This document shows positions 29,015-38,514 of a stretch of 64,000 nucleotides of DNA, one piece after another (position 1 is the first letter of the stretch; each line of letters begins with the position of its first letter). Position numbers and translations under genes: made by a program. The notes under the pieces are model-generated. The model was given only the letters and a program-made list of their open reading frames with translations. It did not search any database and was not told where the DNA came from. Origin of the DNA: Marinomonas pontica (GTDB taxonomy: Bacteria > Pseudomonadota > Gammaproteobacteria > Pseudomonadales > Marinomonadaceae); assembly GCF_026191375.1 (NCBI RefSeq), contig NZ_JAODTL010000041.1, forward strand, positions 1 to 64,000, written 5' to 3'.

Positions 29015-31597
29015 CTAATTGGTTTTTGAAAAGCCAATTTGCCCATCAATAACATCGGCAACAATCTCATCACCCGTAACAAAATGACCGGACAATAACT
29101 CATTGGCCAATGGGTTTTCTATCCATTTCTGAATAGCTCGCTTCAACGGTCTTGCACCATACACGGGGTCATAACCCACTTCGACCAATTGATCTGAAGC
29201 CGTGTCCGTTAACGTCAGTGTCATTCCCATTTCAGCCAAACGCTCATTTAAATGAGATAACTGAACCGCTGCTATACCTTTAATTTGCGTTTTCATTAGC
29301 GGATGAAACACGACCGTTTCGTCAATACGGTTAATGAATTCAGGGCGAAAATGCGTCCCTACCACACCCATCACTTTGGCTTTGATCTCTTCATATTGAT
29401 CCGCAGACCGATATTCTTGGATAAAGTCCGACCCCAAGTTAGACGTCATCACGATCACTGTATTTCTAAAATCCACCGTGCGACCTTGTCCATCGGTTAG
29501 GCGACCATCGTCCAAGACTTGCAAAAGAATATTGAACACATCTGGGTGCGCTTTCTCGACCTCATCAAGCAGCAACACGGAATAGGGGCGACGTCTTACT
29601 GCCTCCGTCAAATACCCACCTTCTTCATACCCCACGTACCCTGGAGGCGCACCAATCAAACGGGCCACTGAGTGTTTTTCCATAAACTCAGACATATCAA
29701 TCCGTACCATCGCCTGCTCGGTATCAAAAAGAAACTTCGCCAAAGACTTACACAGTTCCGTTTTCCCCACGCCTGTAGGCCCTAGGAATAAAAATGAGCC
29801 ATTAGGTCGGTTTGGGTCAGCCAAGCCAGAACGAGAACGACGCACCGCATTAGAGACCGCCAAAACGGCTTCATCCTGTCCCATTACGGATTCATGCAAT
29901 GCCTCTTCCATGCGCAACAACTTATCACGCTCACCTTCCAGCATTTTATCTATGGGAATTCCCGTCCAACGAGACACCACAGTAGCAATCTCTTCTTCTG
30001 TTACTCGTCGTTTTAACAAGAGCGTTTCCGTACTTTCTTCTGCCTTGCTGGCTTTTTCAATCTCAGCCTCCAGCATGGGAATCACACCATACTGTAACTC
30101 AGACATTTTCGCCAAATTACCACTACGACGAGCCTCCTCCATTTCCTGACGGACAGACTCCAATTCTTCCTTGAGCTTTTGTGCACCTTGTACGGCGGCT
30201 TTTTCAGCGTTCCAAATTTCTTCTAAATCTGAGAATTGCTTCTGCAAGCCATCTATTTCAAGATCAAGCTCAGCCAGACGCACTTTAGACGCTTTGTCCT
30301 TCTCTTTTTTCAGCGCTTCTTTTTCAATCTTCAATTGAATCAAACGACGCTCTAAACGGTCCATGTCTTCTGGCTTAGAGTCCATTTCCATGCGAATACG
30401 ACTGCCTGCCTCATCGATCAAATCAATGGCTTTGTCCGGCAATTGACGATCTGTGATGTAACGTTGCGACAGTTTCGCTGCCGCTATGATGGCCGAATCG
30501 GTAATATCCACACCATGATGTACTTCATAACGCTCTTTTAGACCGCGTAAAATAGCGATGGAATCCAAAACACTTGGCTCTTCCACCAACACTTTCTGAA
30601 AGCGTCGTTCCAGAGCCGCGTCTTTTTCAATGAACTGTCGGTATTCATCCAACGTGGTGGCCCCAACACAATGCAGTTCGCCACGGGCAAGCGCAGGTTT
30701 CAGCATATTTCCGGCATCCATAGAGCCTTCTGATTTACCCGCCCCCACCATGGTGTGAATTTCATCAATAAATAAAATCACCTGGCCTTCTTGCTTAGCC
30801 AATTCATTCAACAAGGCTTTTAGACGCTCTTCAAACTCACCGCGATACTTAGCCCCCGCGATTAACGCCGCCATATCAAGTGAAAGTACACGCTTGTTTT
30901 TTAACCCTTCTGGCACTTCACCGTTAATGATTCGCTGTGCCAACCCTTCTACAATAGCCGTCTTACCCACACCAGGCTCGCCGATTAAAACCGGGTTATT
31001 CTTACGTCGACGCTGCAGAACTTGAATCGTTCGACGAATTTCATCATCGCGCCCAATGACCGGGTCAAGCCGACCTTCCGCCGCTCTCGCCGTTAAATCC
31101 ACCGTGTATTTATCCAATGCTTGACGACTTTCTTCCGCATCAGGGTCATTCACAGAGTCACCACCGCGAATATTATCTATCACCACCGCAATGTCAGCCT
31201 TGGTCACGCCACTGGCTTTAAGGCTTTTAGCAAGATCATCTTTGCCATCAAACATCGCCATTAATACCAGCTCAGAGGAAATGTACTGATCTTTTCGCTT
31301 CTGCGCCTCTTTGTCTGCAAGGTTCAGTAATCGACCCAACTCAGGAGACATCTGCACATTGCCATCGTGGTCATTCACTTTTGGCAGGCGCGTCAATAAT
31401 TCATTAAGGCCATCTCGAAATTTGGCCACAGGTATCCCTGCCTGCTGCAAAATAGGGCGAGTACTTCCACCCTGCTGATCCAACAACGCCATCATTAAGT
31501 GAAGCGGCTCAATGTAAGAATGATCTTGCCCAAGCGCAACGGACTGAGCATCGGAAAGGGCAAGCTGTAATTTACTGGTTAAGCGGTCTATACGCAT
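29015..31597 (-). CDS. clpB: ClpB protein disaggregase
   Basis: Hsp100 AAA+ hexamer that, with DnaK, pulls proteins out of aggregates. Two Walker A motifs, GEPGVGKT and GPTGVGKT, with a long coiled-coil middle domain between them (rich in Lys and Glu) and an N-terminal Clp_N repeat domain. 860 aa from the ATG at 31597, which has an AAAGGATG ribosome site; eight further in-frame codons upstream are unlikely to be used. A perfect heat-shock -35 element lies upstream. Confidence 0.98.
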   Translation of the reverse strand: MRIDRLTSKLQLALSDAQSVALGQDHSYIEPLHLMMALLDQQGGSTRPILQQAGIPVAKFRDGLNELLTRLPKVNDHDGNVQMSPELGRLLNLADKEAQKRKDQYISSELVLMAMFDGKDDLAKSLKASGVTKADIAVVIDNIRGGDSVNDPDAEESRQALDKYTVDLTARAAEGRLDPVIGRDDEIRRTIQVLQRRRKNNPVLIGEPGVGKTAIVEGLAQRIINGEVPEGLKNKRVLSLDMAALIAGAKYRGEFEERLKALLNELAKQEGQVILFIDEIHTMVGAGKSEGSMDAGNMLKPALARGELHCVGATTLDEYRQFIEKDAALERRFQKVLVEEPSVLDSIAILRGLKERYEVHHGVDITDSAIIAAAKLSQRYITDRQLPDKAIDLIDEAGSRIRMEMDSKPEDMDRLERRLIQLKIEKEALKKEKDKASKVRLAELDLEIDGLQKQFSDLEEIWNAEKAAVQGAQKLKEELESVRQEMEEARRSGNLAKMSELQYGVIPMLEAEIEKASKAEESTETLLLKRRVTEEEIATVVSRWTGIPIDKMLEGERDKLLRMEEALHESVMGQDEAVLAVSNAVRRSRSGLADPNRPNGSFLFLGPTGVGKTELCKSLAKFLFDTEQAMVRIDMSEFMEKHSVARLIGAPPGYVGYEEGGYLTEAVRRRPYSVLLLDEVEKAHPDVFNILLQVLDDGRLTDGQGRTVDFRNTVIVMTSNLGSDFIQEYRSADQYEEIKAKVMGVVGTHFRPEFINRIDETVVFHPLMKTQIKGIAAVQLSHLNERLAEMGMTLTLTDTASDQLVEVGYDPVYGARPLKRAIQKWIENPLANELLSGHFVTGDEIVADVIDGQIGFSKTN

Positions 31598-31646
31598 AAT
31601 CTGACATCCTTTAATAAACATAAGATGAACTGGTCAATTAATAGCT

Positions 31647-31674
31647 TAATAATCCCCAATTTCAGCTTTTCAAG
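31647..31674 (-). promoter_or_regulatory. Candidate heat-shock (sigma-32) promoter of clpB
   Basis: CTTGAAA on the minus strand matches the sigma-32 -35 element exactly. The -10 at the expected distance reads GGGGATTA, a poor match to CCCCATNT. Expected for clpB by family, but only half supported by sequence. Confidence 0.4.
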
Positions 31675-31679
31675 ATTGG

Positions 31680-31701
31680 CAGTGTCATTTTTTTGACACT
31701 G
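31680..31701. other. Short perfect hairpin between clpB and pgeF
   Basis: CAGTGTCA and TGACACTG form an eight-base stem with a six-T loop. It lies past the restored pgeF stop and just upstream of the clpB promoter region. It could end pgeF transcripts, although no T tract follows on the minus strand. Confidence 0.45.
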
Positions 31702-31722
31702 ATCAGTAAAACCCATCAAATT

Positions 31723-32468
31723 TTACCTATCCAACCAAATAACAGACGCCATTCTCCCCGTTACAGCTTCTCGTCGATAAGAATAAAAACGCTCAACATC
31801 GCGAAAAGTACAGTAATCACCGCCATAAATGTGCTCCACACCAGCTTTTTTAATCGCTGCGCAGCCAACATATACAGGTTGCCCAGCCACTTACCACTTT
31901 CGCCAGAAGGCTTAAACGCCTCCTTCGCCTCAGACAAAACAGAAACAAAGGCCTCTTTTACTTCGTCTCCCACTTCAAAAGCATCTGGACCAATTGCAGG
32001 CCCCAGCCACACCATCACCTTGCTCTTATCGTCAAACTTGGCCAATGTGGATTCCAACACACCGGCACACAAACCACGCCAGCCAGCATGCGCTACTGCC
32101 ACTTGCGTTCCTGCCTGATCGCAAAAGAAAACCGGCAAGCAGTCAGCTGTCAGCACCACACACACCTGATTAACGTCTCTCGTCATGGCGGCGTCCGCTG
32201 CCGCTGGCAAATATTCGCAAGGCAGGGTCACAACTTCTGTACCATGAACCTGATTTAACCAAATCGCAGAGTCCGGCATATCAATATAGGACGCAAACAA
32301 TCGTCGATTTTGATCAACAGCAACAGGGTCGTCTTGAACGTGAAGACCTAAGTTCAGCGCATCATATGGCGCACCGCTTACTCCACCAATACGCGTAGAC
32401 ACATAAGCACGAACAGAACTTGGCGCAGGCCAAGTAGGCAAAATAAAAGAAGCACTATTTGCAGACAT
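31723..32468 (-). CDS. pgeF: PgeF (YfiH)-type laccase-domain purine/peptidoglycan-editing protein, frame interrupted
   Basis: DUF152 multicopper-oxidase-like fold. E. coli YfiH has been linked to removal of wrong muropeptides, and family members act on purine nucleosides. Conserved HGTEVV, TADCLPVFF and AHAGWRG carry the metal and catalytic His/Cys residues. The first frame ends at 31761 with an atypical tail. The -1 frame after the six-T run at 31846-31851 (plus strand) restores KKAGVEHIYGGDYCTF and the usual ending VIWLDR, stopping at 31723. Repaired length 248 aa. Start at 32468, with GAGGAT before it. Downstream of rluD, but separated by a terminator. Confidence 0.9.
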
Positions 32469-32489
32469 CGATATCCTCGGAACCAAAAA

Positions 32490-32514
32490 TGAAAAAGGCA
32501 GCTCGAAGCTGCCT
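32490..32514 (-). terminator. Terminator after rluD
   Basis: On the minus strand, GGCAGCT-TCG-AGCTGCC followed by five T. It lies between rluD and pgeF, so pgeF needs read-through or a promoter inside a very short gap. Confidence 0.85.
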
Positions 32515-32531
32515 CTGTTAATACCCTATGC

Positions 32532-33515
32532 TTAGAAATATTCGGAATCGTTACTGCCCGACTCCACCATATCCCTTTTAAGCGCGTCCAAAAGCTGCTT
32601 CATATCATCTGGTAAATCAATTTCCCATTGCATCCACTCACCTGTAATAGGGTGAGAAAGCTCTAGCTTCTTAGCATGCAACGCCTGACGACGGAAGTGA
32701 CGCAATTCGTCCTGCAACTCAGGAGAACACGCTTTTGGCATTTTCAGGCGACCGCCATATTGCGGGTCGCCCACCAATGGGTATTGGATGAACGCCATAT
32801 GCACGCGAATTTGGTGCGTTCGCCCTGTTTCAAGCTTCAAACGAATGTGCGTGTGATTTTTAAAGCGCTCTACTAAACGGTAGTGAGTCACAGCGTCCTT
32901 ACCGTTTACCGGCTCAACTGCTTGCTTTTGACGATTATGGGGATGGCGGCCGATTGGCTCGTCAACGACACCGCCGCCGGTCATGACACCAATGGAAATG
33001 GCTTCATATTCGCGCCCCATACTGCGTTCTTGTAACTGAAAAACCAAATCTGTTTGCGCAGCCAATGTTTTAGCAACCACCATCAAACCTGTGGTTTCTT
33101 TGTCCAGACGATGGACAATCCCCGCTCTTGGAATATGAGCGGTTTCTGGTGCGTGATGAAGAATCGCATTCATCAAGGTGCCGTCTCGGTTGCCTACAGC
33201 AGGATGAACAACCAAACCAGCAGGTTTATTAATAATGATGATATCGTCGTCTTCATAGACAATATCGAGCGCCATTTCTTGCGCTTCATGATCCGCTTGC
33301 GCCTCAATCACGATATCAAGAGTCACAACCTCACCACCAAATAACTTCTCTTTTGGCTTAGTGATTTTGCCATCAACTTTCAAAACCCCTTCTTTGATCC
33401 AAGTCTGGATACGAGAACGGGAATAGTCGCTGAACAATTCTGTTGCGATTTGATCAAATCGGCTCCCTCCTAAATCGAAGGGAACTTGGGCTTCTTTTAC
33501 TATTCGCTCTGCCAT
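32532..33515 (-). CDS. rluD: 23S rRNA pseudouridine synthase RluD
   Basis: Makes pseudouridines at 1911, 1915 and 1917 of 23S rRNA helix 69. N-terminal S4 domain (SRSRIQTWIKEGVLKVDG), then the RluA-type catalytic motif HRLDKETTGLMV with the active aspartate near residue 138, and GRTHQIRVHM. 327 aa. Divergent from bamD and followed by pgeF, the same neighbourhood as in many gammaproteobacteria (bamD / rluD-pgeF-clpB). Confidence 0.97.
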   Translation of the reverse strand: MAERIVKEAQVPFDLGGSRFDQIATELFSDYSRSRIQTWIKEGVLKVDGKITKPKEKLFGGEVVTLDIVIEAQADHEAQEMALDIVYEDDDIIIINKPAGLVVHPAVGNRDGTLMNAILHHAPETAHIPRAGIVHRLDKETTGLMVVAKTLAAQTDLVFQLQERSMGREYEAISIGVMTGGGVVDEPIGRHPHNRQKQAVEPVNGKDAVTHYRLVERFKNHTHIRLKLETGRTHQIRVHMAFIQYPLVGDPQYGGRLKMPKACSPELQDELRHFRRQALHAKKLELSHPITGEWMQWEIDLPDDMKQLLDALKRDMVESGSNDSEYF

Positions 33516-33673
33516 ACAATGTACTTTAATCTGTTGTTTTCAGCGCAATAATTTTATCATTGGCTGAAAGTGAAAAAACGTGTAGCGCCTTGCACTTCAT
33601 CATCTTTCGCAATTTAACGCTACAAAATGCCGATTGAGGCTAATCTACTACCATATCAAGGTTTTGATTATAC

Positions 33674-34516
33674 ATGGGATTTCATCACTCGTTGCTCCGA
33701 TTCTCTGGAATAGTAAGTTTTTCTTTGTTCATTGTGGCCTGCTCTAGCCAGCCAGTACAAGAACCCGACCTCCCTGAACGAGTTTATTACGACAAAGCTC
33801 AACAAGCGTTAGAGGAAAATCTTCCTTCAACGGCGATCAAACATCTAAAAGACTTAGATTCTCGCTATCCGTTTGGTGAGTTTAGCACTCGCGCCGAACT
33901 CGACCTCATCTATGCTCAAATGGAAGCAAGCGACTTTATCGCTGCGCACGCCACAGCAGAGCGGTTCATCAAGAACCACCCCGAGCACGACTCTATTGAT
34001 TACGCTTACTACATGCGGGCCCTGTCTACCTATAAAGGCGCCGAAAGCCTGATGTCTCGTTACCTCGACTTAGACCCAAGTGAAAGAGACTCAAAGGAGC
34101 TGTCAAAAGCCTTCAACGAACTGGCAGACTTCACTTCTCGCTACCCAAAAAGCAAGTATGCCCCTGACGCGAAAGCTCGTATGTATCACCTTCGCGAAAT
34201 GGTGTCACGACACGAACTGCAAGTGGCTCGTTATTACTTAAAAAGAAAAGCCCCACTTTCTGCATTGCGTCGCAGCCAAGAAGTGATTTTGCACTTCCCT
34301 AGCACCCAATCAGTAGAAGAAGCGTTAGCGATCAGCGTGCAATCCTACAAGGATTTGCAACAGGCCGATTTAGCGCAGACAAACCTCGCGGTATTAAAAC
34401 AAAACTTCCCAAAATCTACACACCTAGACGAGCAAGGAAACTTTATTCCGCTAACGCTTCCCAGTGATGCGGACCCAAGTTTCTTATATTGGGTGACCTT
34501 TGGCTTAATTGACTGA
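33674..34516 (+). CDS. bamD: BamD outer-membrane assembly lipoprotein
   Basis: Essential lipoprotein of the BAM complex that inserts beta-barrel proteins. Signal ending in lipobox VACSS (cysteine near residue 23), then the five-TPR BamD domain: YYDKAQQALEENLPSTAIKHL, LDSRYPFGEF, AFNELADFTSRYPKSKYAPDA. 280 aa. Divergent from rluD. Confidence 0.97.
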   Translation: MGFHHSLLRFSGIVSFSLFIVACSSQPVQEPDLPERVYYDKAQQALEENLPSTAIKHLKDLDSRYPFGEFSTRAELDLIYAQMEASDFIAAHATAERFIKNHPEHDSIDYAYYMRALSTYKGAESLMSRYLDLDPSERDSKELSKAFNELADFTSRYPKSKYAPDAKARMYHLREMVSRHELQVARYYLKRKAPLSALRRSQEVILHFPSTQSVEEALAISVQSYKDLQQADLAQTNLAVLKQNFPKSTHLDEQGNFIPLTLPSDADPSFLYWVTFGLID

Positions 34517-34551
34517 CCTTCGGTTTAATTAATTTAAAGGTACGTTTGTAT

Positions 34552-35212
34552 TCAGCGGGCAGGAAACACCACGTTTTCTTGCTCGCTTGTCCACATCGGA
34601 TATTTCTTCATAACCACATTGTTAAAGAGTGCAGAGTCTAAAAATAGTGACAACCATTTTTTGACATTATCGTATTCACTTTCATCAAATCTTTTCTGAT
34701 TCACCGCCGCAAACTGACGCACAAATGGGAATACCGAGATATCCGCAACACTCAACTTCTCCCCCATTAAATACGAACGCAAACCCAAACGACGATTCAG
34801 TCGCCTTAAAAATACCTCGCATTGAGCAAAGTAATAGGATTCGCTGAATTCAGTATAGCGATCGGCGTACTTATAACGATCCAACCATTTTTTAAAAAAC
34901 ACATCATTATATCTGATCCAAGCGCTCATCTTATTACGCTGACACGCATCAGAAGGCCATACGCTATTCACCTTGATTCGATTATTACTTTTGGATAAAG
35001 CCCATAAGATTATATCCATACTTTCAGGATAACGCGCACCATCCATATCAACCAGCTGCGGCACACTCGACCTCCCCTAATGACAGCAGCGCTTCAGGTT
35101 TCGCTTTAAGCACGACCTCCCTGAGATTCACTGGAACATTCAAATACGCAATCGTGTATCTCGCACGAATCGCATAAGGGCAGCGCCTAAAGGAATACAA
35201 AACAGGTAACAA
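34552..35212 (-). CDS. Glutathione S-transferase family protein, frame interrupted
   Basis: GST with thioredoxin-like N-terminal domain MLPVLYSFRRCPYAIRAR; RRCPYA is the active-site region of this subgroup. The all-helical C-terminal half ends at 34552 and includes MGEKLSVADISVFPFVRQ. The N-terminal frame (TTG start at 35212, AGGAGGG five bases before) runs out about 23 bases past a four-G run (CCCC at 35074-35077 on the plus strand). The rest, GRSSVPQLVDMDG onward, is in another frame. Two more G would give LGGRSSVPQLV and 220 aa. Without the N-terminal part the ORF would be a 170-aa stump. Confidence 0.85.
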
Positions 35213-35251
35213 GCACCCTCCTAACTTCTACATATCATTTATTTAAGGCAT

Positions 35252-35300
35252 AAAAAAACCATGCTTATCTATCGCCAATAAGGCCAAGAAAAAGCATGGT
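35252..35300 (-). terminator. Terminator after the cold-shock gene
   Basis: On the minus strand ACCATGCTT pairs with AAGCATGGT across a long loop, followed by T6-7. Confidence 0.75.
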
Positions 35301-35323
35301 CTTTGAGAATATCAAAGATTCAA

Positions 35324-35536
35324 TTATACGATGGTAACATTTTCGGCTTGAGGACCTTTTTGGCCTTGAGTCACTTCAAATGTAACGCTCTGGCCTTCTT
35401 GCAAAGTGCGGCGACCATTACCATTAATTGCACGGAAGTGAACAAAAACATCTGCTCCGCCTTCACGCTCAATAAAACCAAATCCTTTTTCGTCGTTAAA
35501 CCACTTAACAATACCTGATACTAACTGACCTGACAT
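35324..35536 (-). CDS. CspA-family cold-shock protein
   Basis: A 70-aa single OB-fold RNA/DNA-binding protein. RNP1 is KGFGFI and RNP2 VFVHF, both intact, with [11 protein letters not shown] at the start. Acts as an RNA chaperone. The ATG has a GAGGT ribosome site. A small hairpin (TGCTC/GAGCA at 35555-35570) lies in the leader just before the ribosome site. I cannot tell whether it is cold-inducible. Confidence 0.96.
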   Translation of the reverse strand: MSGQLVSGIVKWFNDEKGFGFIEREGGADVFVHFRAINGNGRRTLQEGQSVTFEVTQGQKGPQAENVTIV

Positions 35537-35995
35537 AATAACCTCATTTTATGCTGCTCTTAAATGAGCAATCTTTTAACTTAGCCAAAATGAATTTGAC
35601 CTCAAGCAACGATTCAATATTAAGTGTATTAAGAATGAAACATTAGCATTCCAAAATATACTTACTTCTCGATAATAAGTCGTTAGAAATAAAATAGAAA
35701 GTATCTGCATAAGAGTATTGTTAAAAAAGGTAACTTGATTGCGGATACATTCATTAACTGGCTTCGGTTCATATTCCCAGAACAAACCAAGAAAAACAAA
35801 AAAGCACCAATTTAGAACAAGCATTAAGAAAAAAACACCGAAAGCACCAAAAAAAAGCATCATGGAACAATTATTGCTAGTTGTTATGAAATACATTTGT
35901 CGCTCTATGATAAGGCACCCAAAAAGCCCCAAAAAAGAGCATCAGATCAGGCGTTATAACCATAACAGTGCAAAAAGAACATTAGGAGTCGCCCC
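35537..35995. other. A-rich intergenic region before amtB
   Basis: 459 bases with no convincing gene. It serves as leader for the cold-shock gene on the left and the ammonium transporter on the right. The right half is A-rich on the plus strand and carries repeated GCACC(C)A words at about 35802, 35843 and 35916. A possible sigma-54 promoter is listed separately. The open frame on the minus strand at 35576-35932 is low-complexity and not believed. Confidence 0.6.
35911..35930 (+). promoter_or_regulatory. Candidate sigma-54 promoter of amtB
   Basis: AAGGCACCCAAAAAGCCC has the required GG-N10-GC spacing (GG at 35914, GC at 35926). The -24 part GGCAC is good; the -12 part AAGC is weak (TTGC expected). 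Its place, about 70 bases before the amtB start, fits nitrogen control. Confidence 0.4.
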
Positions 35996-37207
35996 GTGTC
36001 ACCCACAAACAGTGCAGTCGAAATGCTGGTTTCCAGCTCAAATACGCTTTTCATACTTCTTGGCGCCATCATGGTCTTTGCCATGCATGCAGGGTTTGCC
36101 TTTCTCGAAGTCGGAACCGTCCGTCATAAAAACCAAGTCAACGCATTAGTTAAAATAATGACGGACTTCGCCGTATCTGCGCTTGTGTACTTCTTTATTG
36201 GCTACCACATCGCTTACGGCGTGACTTTTTTTGACAGCGCAGCCGTGTTGGCTCAAGAAAATGGCTACAGTCTGGTGAAATTCTTCTTCTTAATGACGTT
36301 TGCCGCTGCCATCCCTGCGATTATCTCCGGTGGTGTTGCTGAACGCGCCAAGTTTTACCCGATGCTGGTTTCAGCCGCGATCATTGTTGGTGTGGCTTAT
36401 CCGTTTTTTGAAGGGATTGTCTGGAATGGCAATTATGGCTTCCAAGATCTTTTAGAAACGCACTTCGGTGCGCCATTTCATGATTTTGCTGGTTCGGTCG
36501 TCGTACACGCTTTTGGCGGTTGGGTCGCATTGGCAGCCATCATATTATTAGGCACTCGACGTGGTCGCTTTAGACATGGAAAACTGGTGGCATTCGCCCC
36601 TTCTAACATTCCTTTTCTTGCTTTAGGGGCTTGGATTTTATGTATCGGTTGGTTTGGCTTCAACGTCATGTCGGCACAAACATTAGACGGCATCAGTGGA
36701 TTGGTTGCTGTTAACTCATTAATGGCTATGGTGGGCGGTATTATCGCAGCCATGTTGTGTGGTAAAAACGACCCAGGCTTTATTCATAATGGACCACTGG
36801 CTGGATTGGTGGCAATTTGCGCGGGTTCAGACATTATGCACCCAATTGGCGCCCTCGTAACCGGCGCGATAGCTGGAGCAATCTTCACTATTTTATTCAC
36901 ACACATCCAACAAAAATTCAAACACACTGACGACGTGCTAGGTGTTTGGCCTTTGCATGGCGTTTGTGGTGCATGGGGTGGCATCGCCGCTGGCATTTTT
37001 GGTTCCGAAACGCTAGGCGGACTTGGTGGTGTTAGCTTTACCTCCCAATTAATAGGAAGCCTAGCAGGAATCGTCATTGCAACAGCAAGCGGATTTGCTG
37101 TGTATGGTATAGTGAAAACAGTGAATGGATTACGCCTCAGCGAAGAAGAGGAATTTAACGGTGCCGACTTATCCATTCATAAGATTGGCTCAATAGGTAA
37201 GGAATAA
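35996..37207 (+). CDS. amtB: Ammonium transporter, Amt family
   Basis: Inner-membrane channel for ammonium/ammonia with about eleven membrane helices over 403 aa. Family landmarks include AERAKFYP, DFAGSVVVHAFGG with the first pore histidine, and PLHGVCGAWGG with the second. GTG start after an AGGAG ribosome site. Unlike the common glnK-amtB pair, no PII gene adjoins it. A strong hairpin follows at 37219-37255. Confidence 0.96.
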   Translation: MSPTNSAVEMLVSSSNTLFILLGAIMVFAMHAGFAFLEVGTVRHKNQVNALVKIMTDFAVSALVYFFIGYHIAYGVTFFDSAAVLAQENGYSLVKFFFLMTFAAAIPAIISGGVAERAKFYPMLVSAAIIVGVAYPFFEGIVWNGNYGFQDLLETHFGAPFHDFAGSVVVHAFGGWVALAAIILLGTRRGRFRHGKLVAFAPSNIPFLALGAWILCIGWFGFNVMSAQTLDGISGLVAVNSLMAMVGGIIAAMLCGKNDPGFIHNGPLAGLVAICAGSDIMHPIGALVTGAIAGAIFTILFTHIQQKFKHTDDVLGVWPLHGVCGAWGGIAAGIFGSETLGGLGGVSFTSQLIGSLAGIVIATASGFAVYGIVKTVNGLRLSEEEEFNGADLSIHKIGSIGKE

Positions 37208-37218
37208 CCCCTCACCCG

Positions 37219-37255
37219 CGTTACCTAATAAAAGTGCTGCTTATATTAGGTAACG
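37219..37255. terminator. Strong hairpin after amtB
   Basis: CGTTACCTAATA and TATTAGGTAACG form a perfect 12-base stem with a 13-base loop. No T tract follows, so it may be a weak terminator or a 3' stabiliser rather than a standard one. Confidence 0.6.
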
Positions 37256-37367
37256 TCACCTCAGGTTAAAGCTAATCAAACGTCATGGTGTTTAATGACC
37301 ACTTATTGATAAAATCCTGCAAACAAGAAAATGATGCTACTGGTAACCTTAATATTAACCTGTTTAC

Positions 37368-38393
37368 TTAATGGTTGTATGTATTAAGGATTTGAGTGAC
37401 ACGATCAATAACGCTAAAGGCAGTTTGATTGTCGCTTGGCAAGTTTTTCGCCCAGTCACGTTGGTGTGCAGCAAAATCAGACGTTTTTGCCCATGCTTTA
37501 ATTTCTTCATCCGTCAGCTCTCTAACAGAGTTTCCTTGCTCTTTAATCAGGCTCACCATTTCGGCGTAACGTTTGTCCATTAAGTGCCCCAAATAACGAT
37601 AAGAATATTCTGCTGCACGACTAAAGGCTTGTTTGTCTTCTTCTGCCAACTTTTCCCACACGTCATTATTGATGGCGATAATGTATAAATGACCTAACCA
37701 AAGTTGTTGAGAAATAAGTGAGTGCTTCGCTGTTTTATGAAGGTTTAGGTTATAGGCACTGTCGATGTTAACCAAGATTCCGTCTAGTCGACCATCATCA
37801 AGGGCATCGTATACTTCTGGTCCCCAATGCATTTTTACTGGCTCTGCCCCCACACTTTTTAGAAAATCTAAGTGCCAGAAACTCGCTGAGCGCCATTTCT
37901 GATTCTTGATCTGTGCAATATTCGGTAATTCGGAAGTGCCAAAAAATCCGGCAGGGAATCCGGTTGATAAAAAGATGGGACGGATATTATTACTATCAAG
38001 CTCTTGGCTGAACTCTGGAATTCGATCATACACTTCGCGGAAAAATTCAACTTGCTTGGCACCAGATGGCCCAACTGGAAAACCTTTGAATATCTGATGA
38101 AGAGGCATTTCTTTGGCTTTATATTCTGGAACAATAACGCTGATATCGTTTTTACCGGAGCTTAATGCTGGTAACGCATCGTATGCAGCAGCTAACTCGC
38201 CATCCCAATGTCGTTCGATGACAACTCGACCTTTAGACTCTCTTTTAACCGCGGGAAAGAACACTTCATTCAGAAACTGCATTCGCATGCCATTTAGAGG
38301 TTGGTGGTCACTGTATTTCAATACCGTTTCAGCTTGAACTTGGGCAATGCTTAACAGCACACAAGAGACCGTTAGTAACTTTTTGATAAACAT
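37368..38393 (-). CDS. TRAP-type substrate-binding protein, DctP family
   Basis: Periplasmic solute-binding protein of a TRAP transporter, usually for organic acids. Signal peptide ends VQA/ET (residues 1-21). The family pattern with the carboxylate-binding arginine region (NQKWRSASFW, near residue 170) and WGPEVYDALDDGRLDGIL is present. 341 aa. GAGGAAG ribosome site. No DctQ or DctM membrane subunit is adjacent. Instead it follows a two-component system on the same strand, 121 bases after the kinase gene, so it may be a sensory or regulated orphan. Confidence 0.85.
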   Translation of the reverse strand: MFIKKLLTVSCVLLSIAQVQAETVLKYSDHQPLNGMRMQFLNEVFFPAVKRESKGRVVIERHWDGELAAAYDALPALSSGKNDISVIVPEYKAKEMPLHQIFKGFPVGPSGAKQVEFFREVYDRIPEFSQELDSNNIRPIFLSTGFPAGFFGTSELPNIAQIKNQKWRSASFWHLDFLKSVGAEPVKMHWGPEVYDALDDGRLDGILVNIDSAYNLNLHKTAKHSLISQQLWLGHLYIIAINNDVWEKLAEEDKQAFSRAAEYSYRYLGHLMDKRYAEMVSLIKEQGNSVRELTDEEIKAWAKTSDFAAHQRDWAKNLPSDNQTAFSVIDRVTQILNTYNH

Positions 38394-38514
38394 AATCGAG
38401 CTTCCTCTAAATAGACAGCAGTTTGATTTTAAGATGAAAACTAACGGTTTAAATAGCTTGAACTCGTTAGCTTTTACTTACTCTATCAAATGCTCCATGT
38501 CACAAAGCTGACCG

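Noticed and set aside
31647..31674. Calling a full sigma-32 promoter for clpB with confidence
   Set aside because: The -35 is perfect but the -10 is poor, so it is listed only as a weak candidate.
35576..35932. 118-codon minus-strand frame between the cold-shock gene and amtB
   Set aside because: Phe/Leu-rich product reflecting the A-rich plus strand, no ribosome site, no family resemblance.
35739..36149. Open frame overlapping the amtB start on the plus strand
   Set aside because: Lys- and Pro-rich product from the A-rich leader in a different frame from amtB; overlaps real coding sequence without support.
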